Shown here: one piece after another, positions 44,606 through 54,576 of the stretch | Layout of the letters: each line of letters begins with the position of its first letter | How positions within the stretch are numbered: the first letter of the stretch is position 1 | Assembly: GCA_963693285.1 (NCBI GenBank) | Contig: OY848927.1 | Span: 2,482,501 to 2,546,500 of the forward strand | Length of the DNA stretch: 64,000 nt | Source of the DNA: Xestospongia muta | Taxonomy: Eukaryota > Porifera > Demospongiae > Haplosclerida > Petrosiidae | Direction of reading: 5' to 3' | The notes under the pieces: generated by a model | The model's input: only the letters and a program-made list of their open reading frames with translations | Told to the model about the DNA's origin: nothing | Database searches by the model: none | Translations under genes and position numbers: made by a program

Positions 44606-44649
44606 GATTATAGTTTTTGAAAAGTTATATTGTATCATACAGTTACTCA

Positions 44650-46050
44650 ACTAGCATTTCATAAGTAATACCAGCACCTTTAAAACTGTTCTTGATAATC
44701 TCAGGATGTGCTTTAAAATAATCACTAAGCTGAACAAACCACTTGGCTGAAAGTGGCTTTACAATACTTAGCCTCAAATCAACTGGATTCTTGACATTAT
44801 TGTGAACTTGCTGTTGAATCTGTTCAGCATACTATCTTTGGAACTGGTCACGCATGAAATTCTTGGCTGCTTTGTTTACACTAATGTCCAATGGTTGCAG
44901 CCAGTCTGTGCAATTAGCTGGAACTAATACAATGTCAATATTGTTTCTTCTAAAAGCTCTAATACAGCTGGTGTACATTGTCCTTTGAATTTGTCGTATA
45001 TTACCATACACGATGAACACTGGGTAATTTTAGTTCTTTCCTCTTTTTGGCAATGTATGGAACAAGTATTTTGACAATGTATTCTCATTCGACCAGTGGT
45101 TGGGGAGAGTGGGTTATCCCAATCTGATGGAAATTGGAAAAATGGATGACATTTGTCTGTTCTTCCCTGGTATACTAACTGTACTGGCAAAAATCACTAA
45201 TCATAGAACAACCAAGAACTGCAGTAAGTTTGTCTTTTATCGTCAATTGCACAAATTTCCACCCTCTTAGATCCTTCCTTAGCCATTGTCCAGGAAGAAA
45301 CAGGAACATAATGCATACCTGTTTGGTCCCAATTTATTATTAAGTCCAATGGTGTATCCTCTAAAGTGACAGTAGCTTTGATGTGCAACAGAAACTGTTC
45401 CTTCTTCACCTCAAGATCCTCAACAGAGACCTTAGCTTTAGTACTGGCCCTCTTTTTGACAAATCCCATTCAATGGAGCATGTTTTTTGCCCAGTCTTTT
45501 GTAATCAATATGTGACCTCCATTAACAGCAACCATATTGCTATCTGCATTCCTTACAATATCTTCAGCACAAGCCATTGCAATGGCTGTATTCACAACAG
45601 CACCACTCTCTCTGAAGCTGGTTAAGTAAGTCTGTACTTGTTTGTCAAGCGCTTCACCAAGAAGTAGTGGATGCTTCTTCTTTTGTGGAAGCTCAGTGAT
45701 GTTAATGTCACCTTCATTCCCATCTCTTACTCCCTTCCTCAACTCCAGCCTGTAAGCATTCCTCCAGTCCCTCACAGTGTTCTCCTTCGGATTTGGAAAA
45801 TCTCTGATGTAATAACAGACTGCAGCAACCACACTATGCTCAGCAGCTCTCTTTCCAATCATAGACTTCTGTTCAGGAGTGTACTTTGCATATTGGCTTC
45901 TCGTTTTGTTCTTCTGTGACTCTATAACAGAGCAAACTTCCGAGTTGGCAGCTGCAATCGAAGTTGATGGTACAGATTGTGCTAAAGGACCATGAGGATC
46001 GAGTAGGTTGTTCTTTTCCCTCTTGAAGTATCAAAATAAGGCCATACTGA
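44650..46050 (-). pseudogene. pogo-type transposase (DDE_1) of the 43469-46220 element
   Basis: From about 45862 the minus strand reads KRAAEHSVVAAVCYYIRDFP, NTVRDWRNAYRLELRKGVRD, LLLGEALDKQVQTYLTSFRE and GGHILITKDWAKNMLHMGFV across a frame change at 45470. The core reads LDLIINWDQTGMHYVPVSSW (first catalytic Asp), TMAKEGSKRVEICAIDDKRQ, VQLVYQGRTDKCHPFFQFPS, MVIYDKFKGQCTPAVLELLE (second Asp), and NNIDIVLVPANCTDWLQPLD (third Asp) with ISVNKAAKNFMRDQF. All three catalytic positions survive, but there are at least three frame changes and a stop at 44834. The motif spacing is of the DDE_1/pogo group. Confidence 0.8.
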
Positions 46051-46222
46051 ATCTAAGACTCACTGATCAACAATGTGATAACGTATGTGCAACCACGTGT
46101 ATGCATGAATGGGTGTGGCACATTGCATCTAATTAACTTTTGTGGGTAAATATTTCGTGGTTTGTTTCTCAATCACGAAAGCCACAAAATTTTTGCACCC
46201 CGAAAAAAAATGCTATATGGTA

Positions 46223-46680
46223 TCATTGGAAAGCCTGATTCCTTCACTGGTCTGATTCTTGTGGATGTAGCTGGTAAGATACACGAACAATGAGCGGTTT
46301 TAGGCGGTTCGGTCGCGTTTGTAATTTCGGACTAAACTTGTTGGATAATACAAGTCAATATAGTAGTCCGAATTTAGCCATAGTCTGGATTTTTGCAAGG
46401 TTACTATACAACCTATAAACAATTGTCACAATTCCATTCTGAAATTATCTTTTTCCATGCTTCTTTCTGAGTGTTCACACAAACATCATGGTACCATTTA
46501 TTGCACAAACTGCAACATATCATTCTACCACTCTCTGGTAGCTGGCAAACACAATAGATGTTGTAAGTTATTTGAAAATTCATGTGAGGTTTTTTGTTCT
46601 ACTATGGGAAGGAAATTTAATAAGATTTTTTGCTTCAATACAAGAAAGTAGATGATTATGAAATGCATGTTGTATATATG
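46223..46680. other. Non-coding or unassigned
   Basis: 46223-46265 on the minus strand (TSTRIRPVKESGFPM) is the continuation of the disrupted pogo ORF at 42302-43472, preceded by an acceptor-like ttaccag. The plus-strand frame at 46457-46651 has several Cys and His residues (HKHHGTIYCTNCNISFYHS) and might be a zinc-finger scrap, without a recognised family. Confidence 0.35.
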
Positions 46681-46689
46681 TTATATGAG

Positions 46690-47560
46690 ATGAATTTTCA
46701 CTATAACAAAGTGATGTTGCAAACCCAATACAAAGATACCACAATCATTTCCACCATGTTGAATTTGAACAGCTGGAAAAATTATTGCTATTTTCTCCTT
46801 AGGAGAAAAAAGGATGACAGCTATCTGGGTTTTTTTTGCGTGACTGTGTGTAGAACCACTTAGCGAACTATCATACACATTACTTGTCCTGGCTGACTGC
46901 CATTGGATAATGTAATCCTGTGGGAACCTGAGGCATTTAGAATTCGAGCGAATTCTCTCTGTATTTGAAAGGCCATTGTGTCACCTAAGATGGGGCTGCA
47001 GCCCTCCCATATTAGGATGAGCCATCCTTAGCAATTTCTGTCCTGCCATAATAATACTATCAATGAGCCATTTGCCACCTGTAATGCAGCCCTTATCACT
47101 AGGGTAGAGTTGGAAGTCCTTCATCCAATATTCAACAACAGGATTGTCTGGCTCCTGTGTTAGGTCTATATATTCTATGAAGGTAAAGAGATAAGTAACT
47201 GACATTATTACTGGCAATATCCTGAAGTAGTCAGTGTGTTTTACAAGAGGCATGTTTACTGTTAGAGTTTGGGAGATGACTTGATATTTGTCTTGTAGTG
47301 GCACCAGCTGAGGTGAGAATTGGTGATGGTATACAAACTCCATTGGGAAAAAGTCTGGAAAATCCACCATTAATTGTTTGAGTACTAGAACATAAATCAT
47401 GCATTGAGGTTTCTGATGTGCATGGCTTAGATGAACAAATGAATGGCGAGTTGAAAGGAGCCTGAGTGAAGGAATTTTCTTTGTTGATTATGATGGGTGG
47501 AGGAAAAGGAGGAATTGAGTCGCTTGGGTCAGCATCAGAGAAACAGTCATCAGACAAATC
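46690..47560 (-). pseudogene. Ulp1-like protease region after the integrase
   Basis: 47557-47270 is a Ser/Pro/Asp-rich linker (DDCFSDADPSDSIPPFPPPI). From about 47170 the frame reads IEYIDLTQEPDNPVVEYWMK, which begins with a SUMO-interaction-like V/I-x-D-L core, then DKGCITGGKWLIDSIIMAGQ, KLLRMAHPNMGGLQPHL, the Ulp1 entry helices. After a frame change come QREFARILNASGSHRITLSN (catalytic His region, Trp replaced by Arg), VYDSSLSGSTHSHAKKTQIA with the Asp, and FPAVQIQHGGNDCGIFVL with the Gln and Cys. The catalytic set is readable but spread over two frames. It is on the same strand and directly downstream of the integrase. Confidence 0.65.
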
Positions 47561-47639
47561 TTCTGACCCTTTTCTTTGGTTAAATGGGAGGAGGAAGAGG
47601 AGGAATCAAGTACAATGATTTTTTTAAAAAGTTTAAGTT

Positions 47640-47887
47640 AAGATTTGCTGCTATTGCGTTTACCTGTAATCATTACAGGGTTTTTTAATGTTCTGCTAGT
47701 TGATGGCTTTTTCAGTTTGTACACACCTTTGTCAATGTGTTTTAACCATATAGGGTCCAGCCAATGTTTCACTAGCTTATCCTCTTTATGCCCATCTTTA
47801 GCGCTGTTGCGTACAAACATAAGTTCCTTGTTTCAGTTTCTGAATGAGAAATATACATGGAACTTGACATTAGAAGAATTGAACAAC

Positions 47888-47924
<37 letters not shown>

Positions 47925-49208
47925 CAATACTCATGCCTATAGTGAGAGTGCACTTCCTTTTTCCTGATGATGTTTCTTAGCATAATCTCTCTTTTGTCGT
48001 GGTTGGGAGTCCTTAATGTTGTTATTAGTTTTAGATCAATGTCATCTATCTCGTTTTCATCACTTCTACTATCCATGTCTTCATTAAAAATGAGTTCTTT
48101 CTTAATTGGGAGAATAGGCTTTCTGTAATAGCAGATATAATGCGTATTCAATACAATTATGTTAGTGCAGTACCTGCAATACATTAATTCAAAAGGAGTG
48201 CATTGAGTAGACTTTTGTTTTGATGTACTGTAGGCAAACAATACACCATTGATGTACTCATCCCAGTTGTCCTACTCTCTATTGACTAGTTTAATGAGAC
48301 ATTGTTGCAAAGTTTGGTTATAGTGCTCCACTAAACCATTTGTCTGTGGATGATAGGCAGTTGATATTCAGTGTTGTGTTTTGAACTGCAAAAGAGACTT
48401 TGGTTGAGTTTGTTTACAAATTATCTTCCCTGGTCAGAAATCATGATCTTTGTGCAGCAATATTATAGTTGAAACATCAGACACAAAAAGTACATTTACT
48501 TGTCAAAACATTACTACCTCCATATCATTTGGTACAAAATTAGAGCTACTCCTTAAGTCTTCTTATCAGGGAGAACAGCTGCCTCTGGCCATTTAGAAAC
48601 ATAATCCACTAAAGTGATGATATAGCGATTTCCTGATTTGGACTTCGGAAGGGGTCCAATCAAATCTACTTCAACCTGCAATTAGAATTTCACTAAATTT
48701 TGTTCATTATTATAATAGTCGGCAACTATACCTGTCTCCCTACTTTTTGTTTAACACGGATTCAATGTAATGGTGCAGGTTGCTTTACAAATTTTACATC
48801 ATTGGTTGTTTGACATACAGCACAAGATCTAATGTAATCAGTTACAGGTTTCCACAACAATTTCCAATTTAATCTTTTAGCAATCTTTTCATATGTCTTA
48901 TCATGGCCCAGATGCCCTTCTATACATATATTTAAAATTTATTATAATATTTCACAGGGACAAAATAACTTGCCTTCAGGTAAAGAGTGGCATGCTTCTA
49001 ATATTCATATTCTCTCAGTAGATGAGTGAGGTACCTGCTTCCATGTTTGGCCTCTCTTTTGATAATATAATAAGTGGCCATTTTCCACCTTGTAGTTGGT
49101 GGCTTTACAACATAAAGCTCTTTTGTCACATTTAGTAAACCCATTTGGGTACCTATGGTAACAAAGAAAGTCATAAGGGAAGTCGTAATTGTCTTCATTG
49201 AGAGCCAT
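47640..49208 (-). pseudogene. Ginger/GIN-like integrase
   Basis: The start at 49208 gives NEDNYDFPYDFLCYHRYPNG, KVENGHLLYYQKRGQTWKQV and ACHSLPE. A 54-bp intron with GC-AG ends (48973-48920) joins in phase to GHLGHDKTYEKIAKRL-like sequence and SCAVCQTTNDVKFVKQPAPL, completing the HHCC module. A second intron (gtatag...ttgcag) leads to VEVDLIGPLPKSKSGNRYII with the first catalytic Asp, VDYVSKWPEAAVLPDKK, MISDQG with the second Asp, TNGLVEHYN with the Glu, and WDEYINGVLFAYSTSKQKST. The last part (47820-47640) reads KLVKHWLDPIWLKHIDKGVY, the GPY-like tail. Several stops and shifts (for example in the MISDQG region) break the gene. Confidence 0.75.
47889..47922. repeat. (TA)n microsatellite
   Basis: About sixteen TA dinucleotides lying between the integrase carboxyl pieces; the expansion is inside the element and adds to its disruption. 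Confidence 0.9.
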
Positions 49209-49289
49209 CTCTCTCTAGTACAGACCTCTCAACCTAAAAGTTTAACTCGTAGTGAGACAAGTAGCTAACGAGCTGTGAAGATAACGTAA

Positions 49290-51320
49290 ATTGATAATAT
49301 ACACAAACCAAAATACGAAGAGAAAACCCTTTCAATGTCTACATTTGCATGTAGCAAACTGAGAAGACAATGCATAAAGCTACAGAGTGTTCGAAACTGA
49401 ACTGACCCAGCAACATTTCTGACAGTTGAGAGTGTTCCCCAGAACTCCTCTGGCTCCATGTCTTCATGGTCGAAAGGTAAAGGTTCCACTGAGAGCTTGC
49501 GCCATTTGTCGTCCAGCGTTTGTAATTTTGCCTCCAGTACAATGTTGGGCAATCTTACAGCAAGGGGAACAAGAGATGGAAATTTCGCCTGATTGGTGTC
49601 AGGGTCAAGAACTTCCAACATTTCAATTACAGGATCTCCAATCGAAATCATTTCTTGATCTGGCATACAGCCTTAATGTAAAATTCTCTCACTTTTTTCA
49701 AAAAATGTTGGACATCAAGAGCTCTAGCTCACTATGTTTATTCAGAAGTTGTCAGAAGTAATGAGATTTTTGCTCCCATATACATGTTTGTAAGAGGCAA
49801 GAAGCTAACCTCCAATTGAGGGTCAATTTCTGTGAGTTTCTTGTGCTTCCAAGAAGATTCAATCATATAACAAGTTGATTTACAGTACTCAATCCTCAAG
49901 ACAGACAGTGAACTCTGAAACATCAAGTTCAAGTTGGTGAATTTTGGCAAGACAAAATCAAGAAAGTGTAGATAAAGAATCCAAATCAGATTTCGCATTT
50001 GGCTTAGGATTCTCTGTGATACCAATAAGTTATCAGTATTAACGAGAGCTTCAAAATAAAGCATCAAAGCATCCCACTATTTAATGAGGCTGTGCACACA
50101 TGAATGTAATGATAGCTACTGTGTTTAACATGGCCTAAGAAGTCGATGTGGTTCTACCTCAGGAAACCATTGGAAATTTTTGAAATCTGCCTGACATTTG
50201 GCACTGTGGCTGAAGTAATTATAAATGTCATGGATGAGATCCTCTGCTGTGCTTGGGTGTTTTTTGCAGGCATGAGATGCACACAAGTGTGCACACTATG
50301 ACAGATACAACGAAGAATGAATATGCTTGGAACAGCTTGTTGTAAACGAGAAACTACACTGTTGTGCTAGCCAAACATAACATTGGTTGTATCAGCTGAA
50401 AAGCCAATCACATTTGATAATGGAATTTTATCCTTTTCCAGTACCTTGCAAATTGCTTGGAAGATGGCCTCTGCACTCCCTTTAGTTGACTCCAGTAACT
50501 CGTACAAGCAGCATTTGACAACTTTTTCCTACTTGCTGTATTGTCTGGTAACTAAAGCCAGCTCTTTCTTCGTAGAAATACCAGTTGTCTTGTCCATTAT
50601 TACAGAAATATGTTCACCTTTCAGCTTAGACACTAATTTTGAATGAAAATCCGGAGCCATTGCATTGATAATGATCCTTTTTGTTTTGGTTCGTTTGCAT
50701 TTTACATCTGCAGCTATTTTTGAATCAGAGCACAGTTTGGGTAGCAAGTCACTCAAATGATCCATTACTCTAAAGGACAGATTGTGTTTGCTAATAAACG
50801 CAGCAAGTCGCAATTCTGTTTCTTTGACAGCATCATTGCCTGAATGACTTCCCCCAAAACATTGAGTCAATTTGACCTGAAGTGGGAATCTGAAGTAGCT
50901 TTGCCTACGATTGATGATACGAAGTTCCTAGGTGTTTAAGCAAGGCTCTGACTACTCCTGTTATTTTTTTACAGATGGTACAATATGCCTTGTGAGGCCT
51001 ATCTTTAACTTCACTCAGCCAACCTTTAAAGTCATGCATATTGACATTTGTCACTTGTCAGCTGCTAAATTGAGCCACTCCTCAACCAAAAGTCCAAATG
51101 CAAAACAATAACTTTATTTAACTAGGCTCTCCTCAGACAGAATATTTGATGTCTGTGCACTGAAGTGATTTTTTTCTGTAATGACACTGCTTTAAAAATG
51201 TTCACAAAAATTAATGAAAGTTCACAAAAAGTTCATGAAAATAGTCATGTTCACAAAAGTTCATGTAAGACTTTAAAAATTCATAAATCTATGAACTTTG
51301 TTCATGACCTGGCAACCCTG
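49290..51320 (-). pseudogene. hAT-type transposase with BED-like finger and right terminal repeat
   Basis: At 51050-50890 the minus strand reads HDFKGWLSEVKDRPHKAYCT, ICKKITGVVRALLKHL, a BED/TTF-like finger (Cys-x2-Cys, His). Then KETELRLAAFISKHNLSFRV, MDHLSDLLPKLCSDSKIAAD, VSKLKGEHISVIMDKTTGIS (first catalytic Asp region), and in the piece 50067-49738 ILSQMRNLIWILYLHFLDFV and LPKFTNLNLMFQSSLSVLR. The end 49666-49290 reads LDDKWRKLSVEPLPFDHEDM, EPEEFWGTL, and LSLLHANVDIERVFS, the dimerisation block. cctggcaaccctg at 51308-51320 is a typical hAT terminal repeat in the expected place (5' end of the element). The opposite end was not found. Frames break several times. Confidence 0.75.
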
Positions 51321-51480
51321 TAAATAATAAAATAAATTATTAATTTATTCTAGTTTTAATTTTATACAGTTGAGCTTTAACTACAAAGAATTTACATGTA
51401 TTTAAAGTTTATACCTGGTTAGTAACTCAGTTAGTAGTTTCTATTCATCCATCAATGGGGAGACATTTCACTCTAACTGG

Positions 51481-51550
51481 GACAATTAACACTAGTGCAG
51501 AATGTCCGGGGGGACACTCTCCCAGACATTCTGCACTAGTTCTAATTGTC
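51481..51550. repeat. Long hairpin (26-bp arms, 18-nt loop)
   Basis: Left arm 51481-51506 (gacaattaacactagtgcag, then aatgtc) pairs with right arm 51525-51550; 24 of 26 positions match, with a perfect 16-bp core. The loop is 51507-51524 (G-rich then ctctcc). A related, more degraded structure is at 41184-41245. Confidence 0.85.
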
Positions 51551-51559
51551 CAGGGGAAA

Positions 51560-52045
51560 GTCTGCACTCTGACACAGTCAAGAAACACAGGGAAGAATTG
51601 ATACAAGAGCTAGAAGCTAGAGCCAGTTTAAAGAAAGAACTTGCAGTTCTTCAAGAGTGAAATAAGCAAATGGGAAAATGAGTTCTGGAGCATCAGTGAG
51701 ATGTTTCCAGTTAGGTTAGGTTCCTGTTCTTGGTTTTTTGGTCCTTCCCAGTAAATTGATCAATAGGCCGAGCTTTTAAGCACATTCCTGAGATTCATTC
51801 CTCAAGTTGCTTCTTTAAAGCTACTATCTCTTCTTCTTTCAAACTAATAAGTGGGTCTTGTTCAGCAATTTGTCCATACTAAGAGACAGCTTGTGGTATT
51901 CAAACCCTCCATTTTATTAAGCCATGTGTTGTTATAAGCTCTTATTCCTTACTAGCTTTCTGCTAGTCTCTATTAGAGTTATAAGCCCTTTTGACTCATT
52001 CTCCCAGTATAACACTCAGTCAGATCTGCTAGAACCTACTATTTG
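51560..52045. other. Coiled-coil scraps on both strands, otherwise non-coding
   Basis: Plus strand 51575-51665 reads KHREELIQELEARASLKKEL, then AVLQE and a stop. Minus strand near 51870-51790 reads AEQDPLISLKEEEIVALKKQ. Both have heptad-like Leu/Glu/Lys patterns and resemble the coil segment at 41090-41140, which also lies next to a hairpin of the same family. No complete gene. Confidence 0.35.
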
Positions 52046-52059
52046 CATTGAGCTTGCTG

Positions 52060-52800
52060 AAAATTATAGCTTCTTTGGGCTGAACCATTTCTGATCCACT
52101 CTGGGTAGAGGATATGTTAAAATAGTAGCGTCCAAATGGAGCGATAGTAATAGTGAGGGGTCTGGAAATTTAAGCCAAGGGGATCTCCCAGAATCGACTA
52201 TTAGTATCGAGCTTGATGTAAAGTGTAGCTTCTGTGAGCTGAGCCAATGTCTTATCCACTCTGGGTAGAGGATATCTTTCTTGTAAAACATTTTCATTAA
52301 GTGTTTTTTAATCTGTACATATCCTTACTGTAACTACCATTCCAGCATGGTTTATCAATCTTGTCAGCTCCTCTTGGACTTTATCTTGAAGAGGAAGTGG
52401 TATTCTTCAAGGAGTGTAGAGAGCAAAGGGTGTAGCAGCTGTCTTCAACTCAATTTGATATTCTTCTCCTAAATTGCCAAGTTCTTTGAACAAGTTAAGG
52501 AATGTAGTATGAACTTTCAACATTTAGTCTTTCTGAATTATGGAGTCACTCTTTGCCACCAGACCAAGAGAAATAATGGTGGTAAGCCCAGCAAGTTGAT
52601 TTGAGACCTTTTATAACGAAATAATTTGTTGTGAGGACTTCTCCTTGTGATCAATTGTCATTTCAAATTGACCTAGCCCTCTTAGTGGTGTCTGACTAGG
52701 ACCAAACAGTGCTCTTGAGGGTTTCTATCTTTTTTTACTTTCTCTAATGTTAGTTCTGACTCAGTTTGGAGTTCTGAGAGTCTACCATCTCTGATCCCCA
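52060..52800 (-). pseudogene. Ty3/gypsy gag end, protease tail and RT entry
   Basis: In minus-strand order: VGIRDGRLSELQTESELTLE (gag), a deletion, then LRGLGQFEMTIDHKEKSS and LLGLPPLFLLV-like protease/RT linker blocks, YQIELKTAATPFALYTP, RIPLPLQDKVQEELTRLI, AGMVVTVRICTD, YPLPRVDKTLAQLTEATLYI and KLDTNSRFWEIPLA with the first catalytic Asp of RT. The segment ends in a tandem duplication: the YPLPRVD to NSRF block appears twice (52280-52170 and 52130-52040). The beginning of this gag lies at 57525-57770, on the other side of the Harbinger insertion. Many stops. Confidence 0.65.
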
Positions 52801-52984
52801 CAACTAGAGTAACTGACTGATAGTCGGATTAATCAATTTTCGGACACTTATATCTCGTGTACAACAGACTCCTGGATACTGATTATACACACTCAGATAG
52901 GACTATACACATACTGCTTGCATACAAAATACCAGGTATGTGAAGTATCTGAACAGCAGGAACATTAGATATTGATGAAAACTT

Positions 52985-53455
52985 AAGACTATAATAACCC
53001 AACATTGTATTTTGGAATCCAAGGATGTGAGGAACTTGACGTTTCTACAACTTAAGGCTCAGAGAGATTGTAAAAACTCTACAACAAAGTCATAAATCTA
53101 CATTAACAATTAACACACCTTTCTTTCTGCTCCTTGTCTGTTATGGCTGCATTTTAGGATCAGAGAGATCTGCTTCAGACTGTAAAAACTATACAGCAAA
53201 GTAATAAAGTTTCGTTAACAATTAAAACACCTTTTGTCCAACTTCTTGTCTGTTTAGGCTGCATCTCAGGCTCAGAGAACTCTGCTTCAAACTATAAAAA
53301 CTCTACAACAAAGTAATAAAGCTATGTTAATAATTAACACACCTTTCTTCCTGCTCCTTGTCTGTTTAGGCTGCATCTTAGGCTCAGAGAGATCTGCTTC
53401 AGACTGTAAAACTCTACAACAAAGTAATAAAGGTGTGATGTAAAAACTCTAAAAC
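52985..53455 (+). repeat. Minisatellite, about four units of 105-120 bp
   Basis: Unit: aggctcagagagatctgctt, cagactgtaaaaactctaca, acaaagtaataaag, ttaacaattaacacaccttt, then ctgctccttgtctgtt. Copies start near 53054, 53157, 53270 and 53390. Lies between the left inverted repeat and the transposase; subterminal repeats of this kind are common in Harbinger-type elements. Confidence 0.75.
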
Positions 53456-53499
53456 AAAATAATGTAAATTGCATTTGCTTTTGACTAACCCTTCCTTTT

Positions 53500-54507
53500 C
53501 ACACATAAACCTCATAGCCGACATTGGTGGATGGGAGTACGAAGTGGCATGTTTGGAAGCAAGTGGTGGAAGGAAAACCTTTGTATGTCTGAGGATGCTT
53601 TTGTATTTGTATGCAACAAGCTCTGTCCATATATTGAAAAACAGGTATTAAATTATATGTTATATAAATGATACACATAAACTATTATCATTATACCTGT
53701 ATGTAGGTTACTCACTTCCAATTACCTGTTTCTGTTGAGGAAAGAATAGCAGTTACGATCTGGAAGTGTACAGGACATTGTCGGGTCTTTTTGGTCTCGG
53801 ACGGTCAACTGTTCGTAAGATTGTGGTAGAGACTTGCTGCGCAATAGTTACTCACCTGCTGCCTCAATATGTCAAGATCCTTTAGGAAGAGGAACTGAAG
53901 GAAATAGTTGAAGGTTTTAAGACATTTTGGGGCTTTCCACAGGCTGCAGGGGCTATTGATGCCTCACATAAAGCTACAATACATCCTGATGAGAGTGCAT
54001 CTGATTATTACAATCGTAAAGTGTACTACTCTGTAATTATGCAAGCCATGGTGGATCATTGTGGGTTGTTTATAGACGTGTGCATTGGTTGGCCCGCAAA
54101 GGTCCATGATGCTAGGGTATATGTTAATTCATCCTTGTACCACAAGGGGATTAATTGTACATCGTTTCCTGTTTGGAAGAAAAATATCTGTGGAGTAGAG
54201 ATATATATACACGATGTCATTGATGTGCCATGTGAATGTTCATGGTGTCATCTTTGAAGACCCCACATATCCTGCTCTACCATGGCTAATGAAGCCTTTT
54301 CAAGAGACGGCACATACTACAACTGCCCAGAAAACCTATAACTATCAATGGAGTAGACCAAGGATGGTAGTTGAAAATGCTTTTGGCAGATTGAAAGGTC
54401 GATGGTGGTGTCTCCTTAAGAGGCTTGACTTCAAGCTAAAGAGTCTTCCACACATTGTTTCAGCTTGTGTTTTTTACATAACATGTGTGAAATCTGCTAG
54501 GACTTGA
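53500..54507 (+). pseudogene. Harbinger (PIF) transposase, DDE_Tnp_4
   Basis: After an acceptor at about 53516 the strand reads RHWWMGVRSGMFGSKWWKEN and EDAFVFVCNKLCPYIEKQ, a short intron (gtatta...tgtag), then FQLPVSVEERIAVTIWK, TLSGLFGLGRSTVRKIV in a shifted frame, and ELKEIVEGFKTFWGFPQAAG. The catalytic core reads AGAIDASHKATI (first Asp), VCIGWPAKVHDARVYVNSSL (second Asp) and, after a further frame change, YPALPWLMKPFQE and RPRMVVENAFGRLKGRWWCL (Glu). All three catalytic acids remain. Disruptions: a frameshift near 53775, a TAG at 53882 and a shift near 54215. The partner Myb-like protein is on the minus strand just downstream. Confidence 0.8.
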
Positions 54508-54576
54508 ACGTTATTTGCTTAAAATAATAATTTTAAACTTTTCTCATTGTCATTATAATTTTTTAAAATTAATGTA

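Larger units (their letters stand above)
43469..46220. mobile_element. pogo-like DNA transposon with HIRAN-Ulp1 cargo gene
   Basis: Terminal repeats: ccatatagc at 43469-43477 with the following T/G run and gcaaaattttcgtgg, against the reverse complement of 46140-46220 (ggggtgcaaaaattttgtgg, then gctatatgg at 46212-46220). The element is flanked by TA on both sides (43467-43468 and 46221-46222), the target duplication of Tc1/mariner/pogo elements. Length 2752 bp. It holds a pogo transposase on the minus strand and a HIRAN-Ulp1-like gene on the plus strand, convergent with about 50 bp between them. It sits in the coding frame of another pogo transposase. Confidence 0.8.
46690..49208 (-). mobile_element. 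Ginger/GIN-like integrase gene with Ulp1-like carboxyl region
   Basis: In minus-strand order it holds an integrase (49208-47640) and then, through a Ser/Pro-rich linker, a Ulp1-like protease (47160-46690). The integrase resembles Ty3/gypsy integrase but has at least two spliceosomal-type introns that join in phase (48973-48920 and 48732-48678), and no protease, RT or RNase H accompanies it. That combination points to a Ginger-type DNA transposon or a GIN-type gene. As I recall, Ulp1 domains have been noted in some Ginger elements. Terminal repeats were not found. It lies immediately beyond the carboxyl end of the hAT pseudogene at 49290. Confidence 0.6.
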
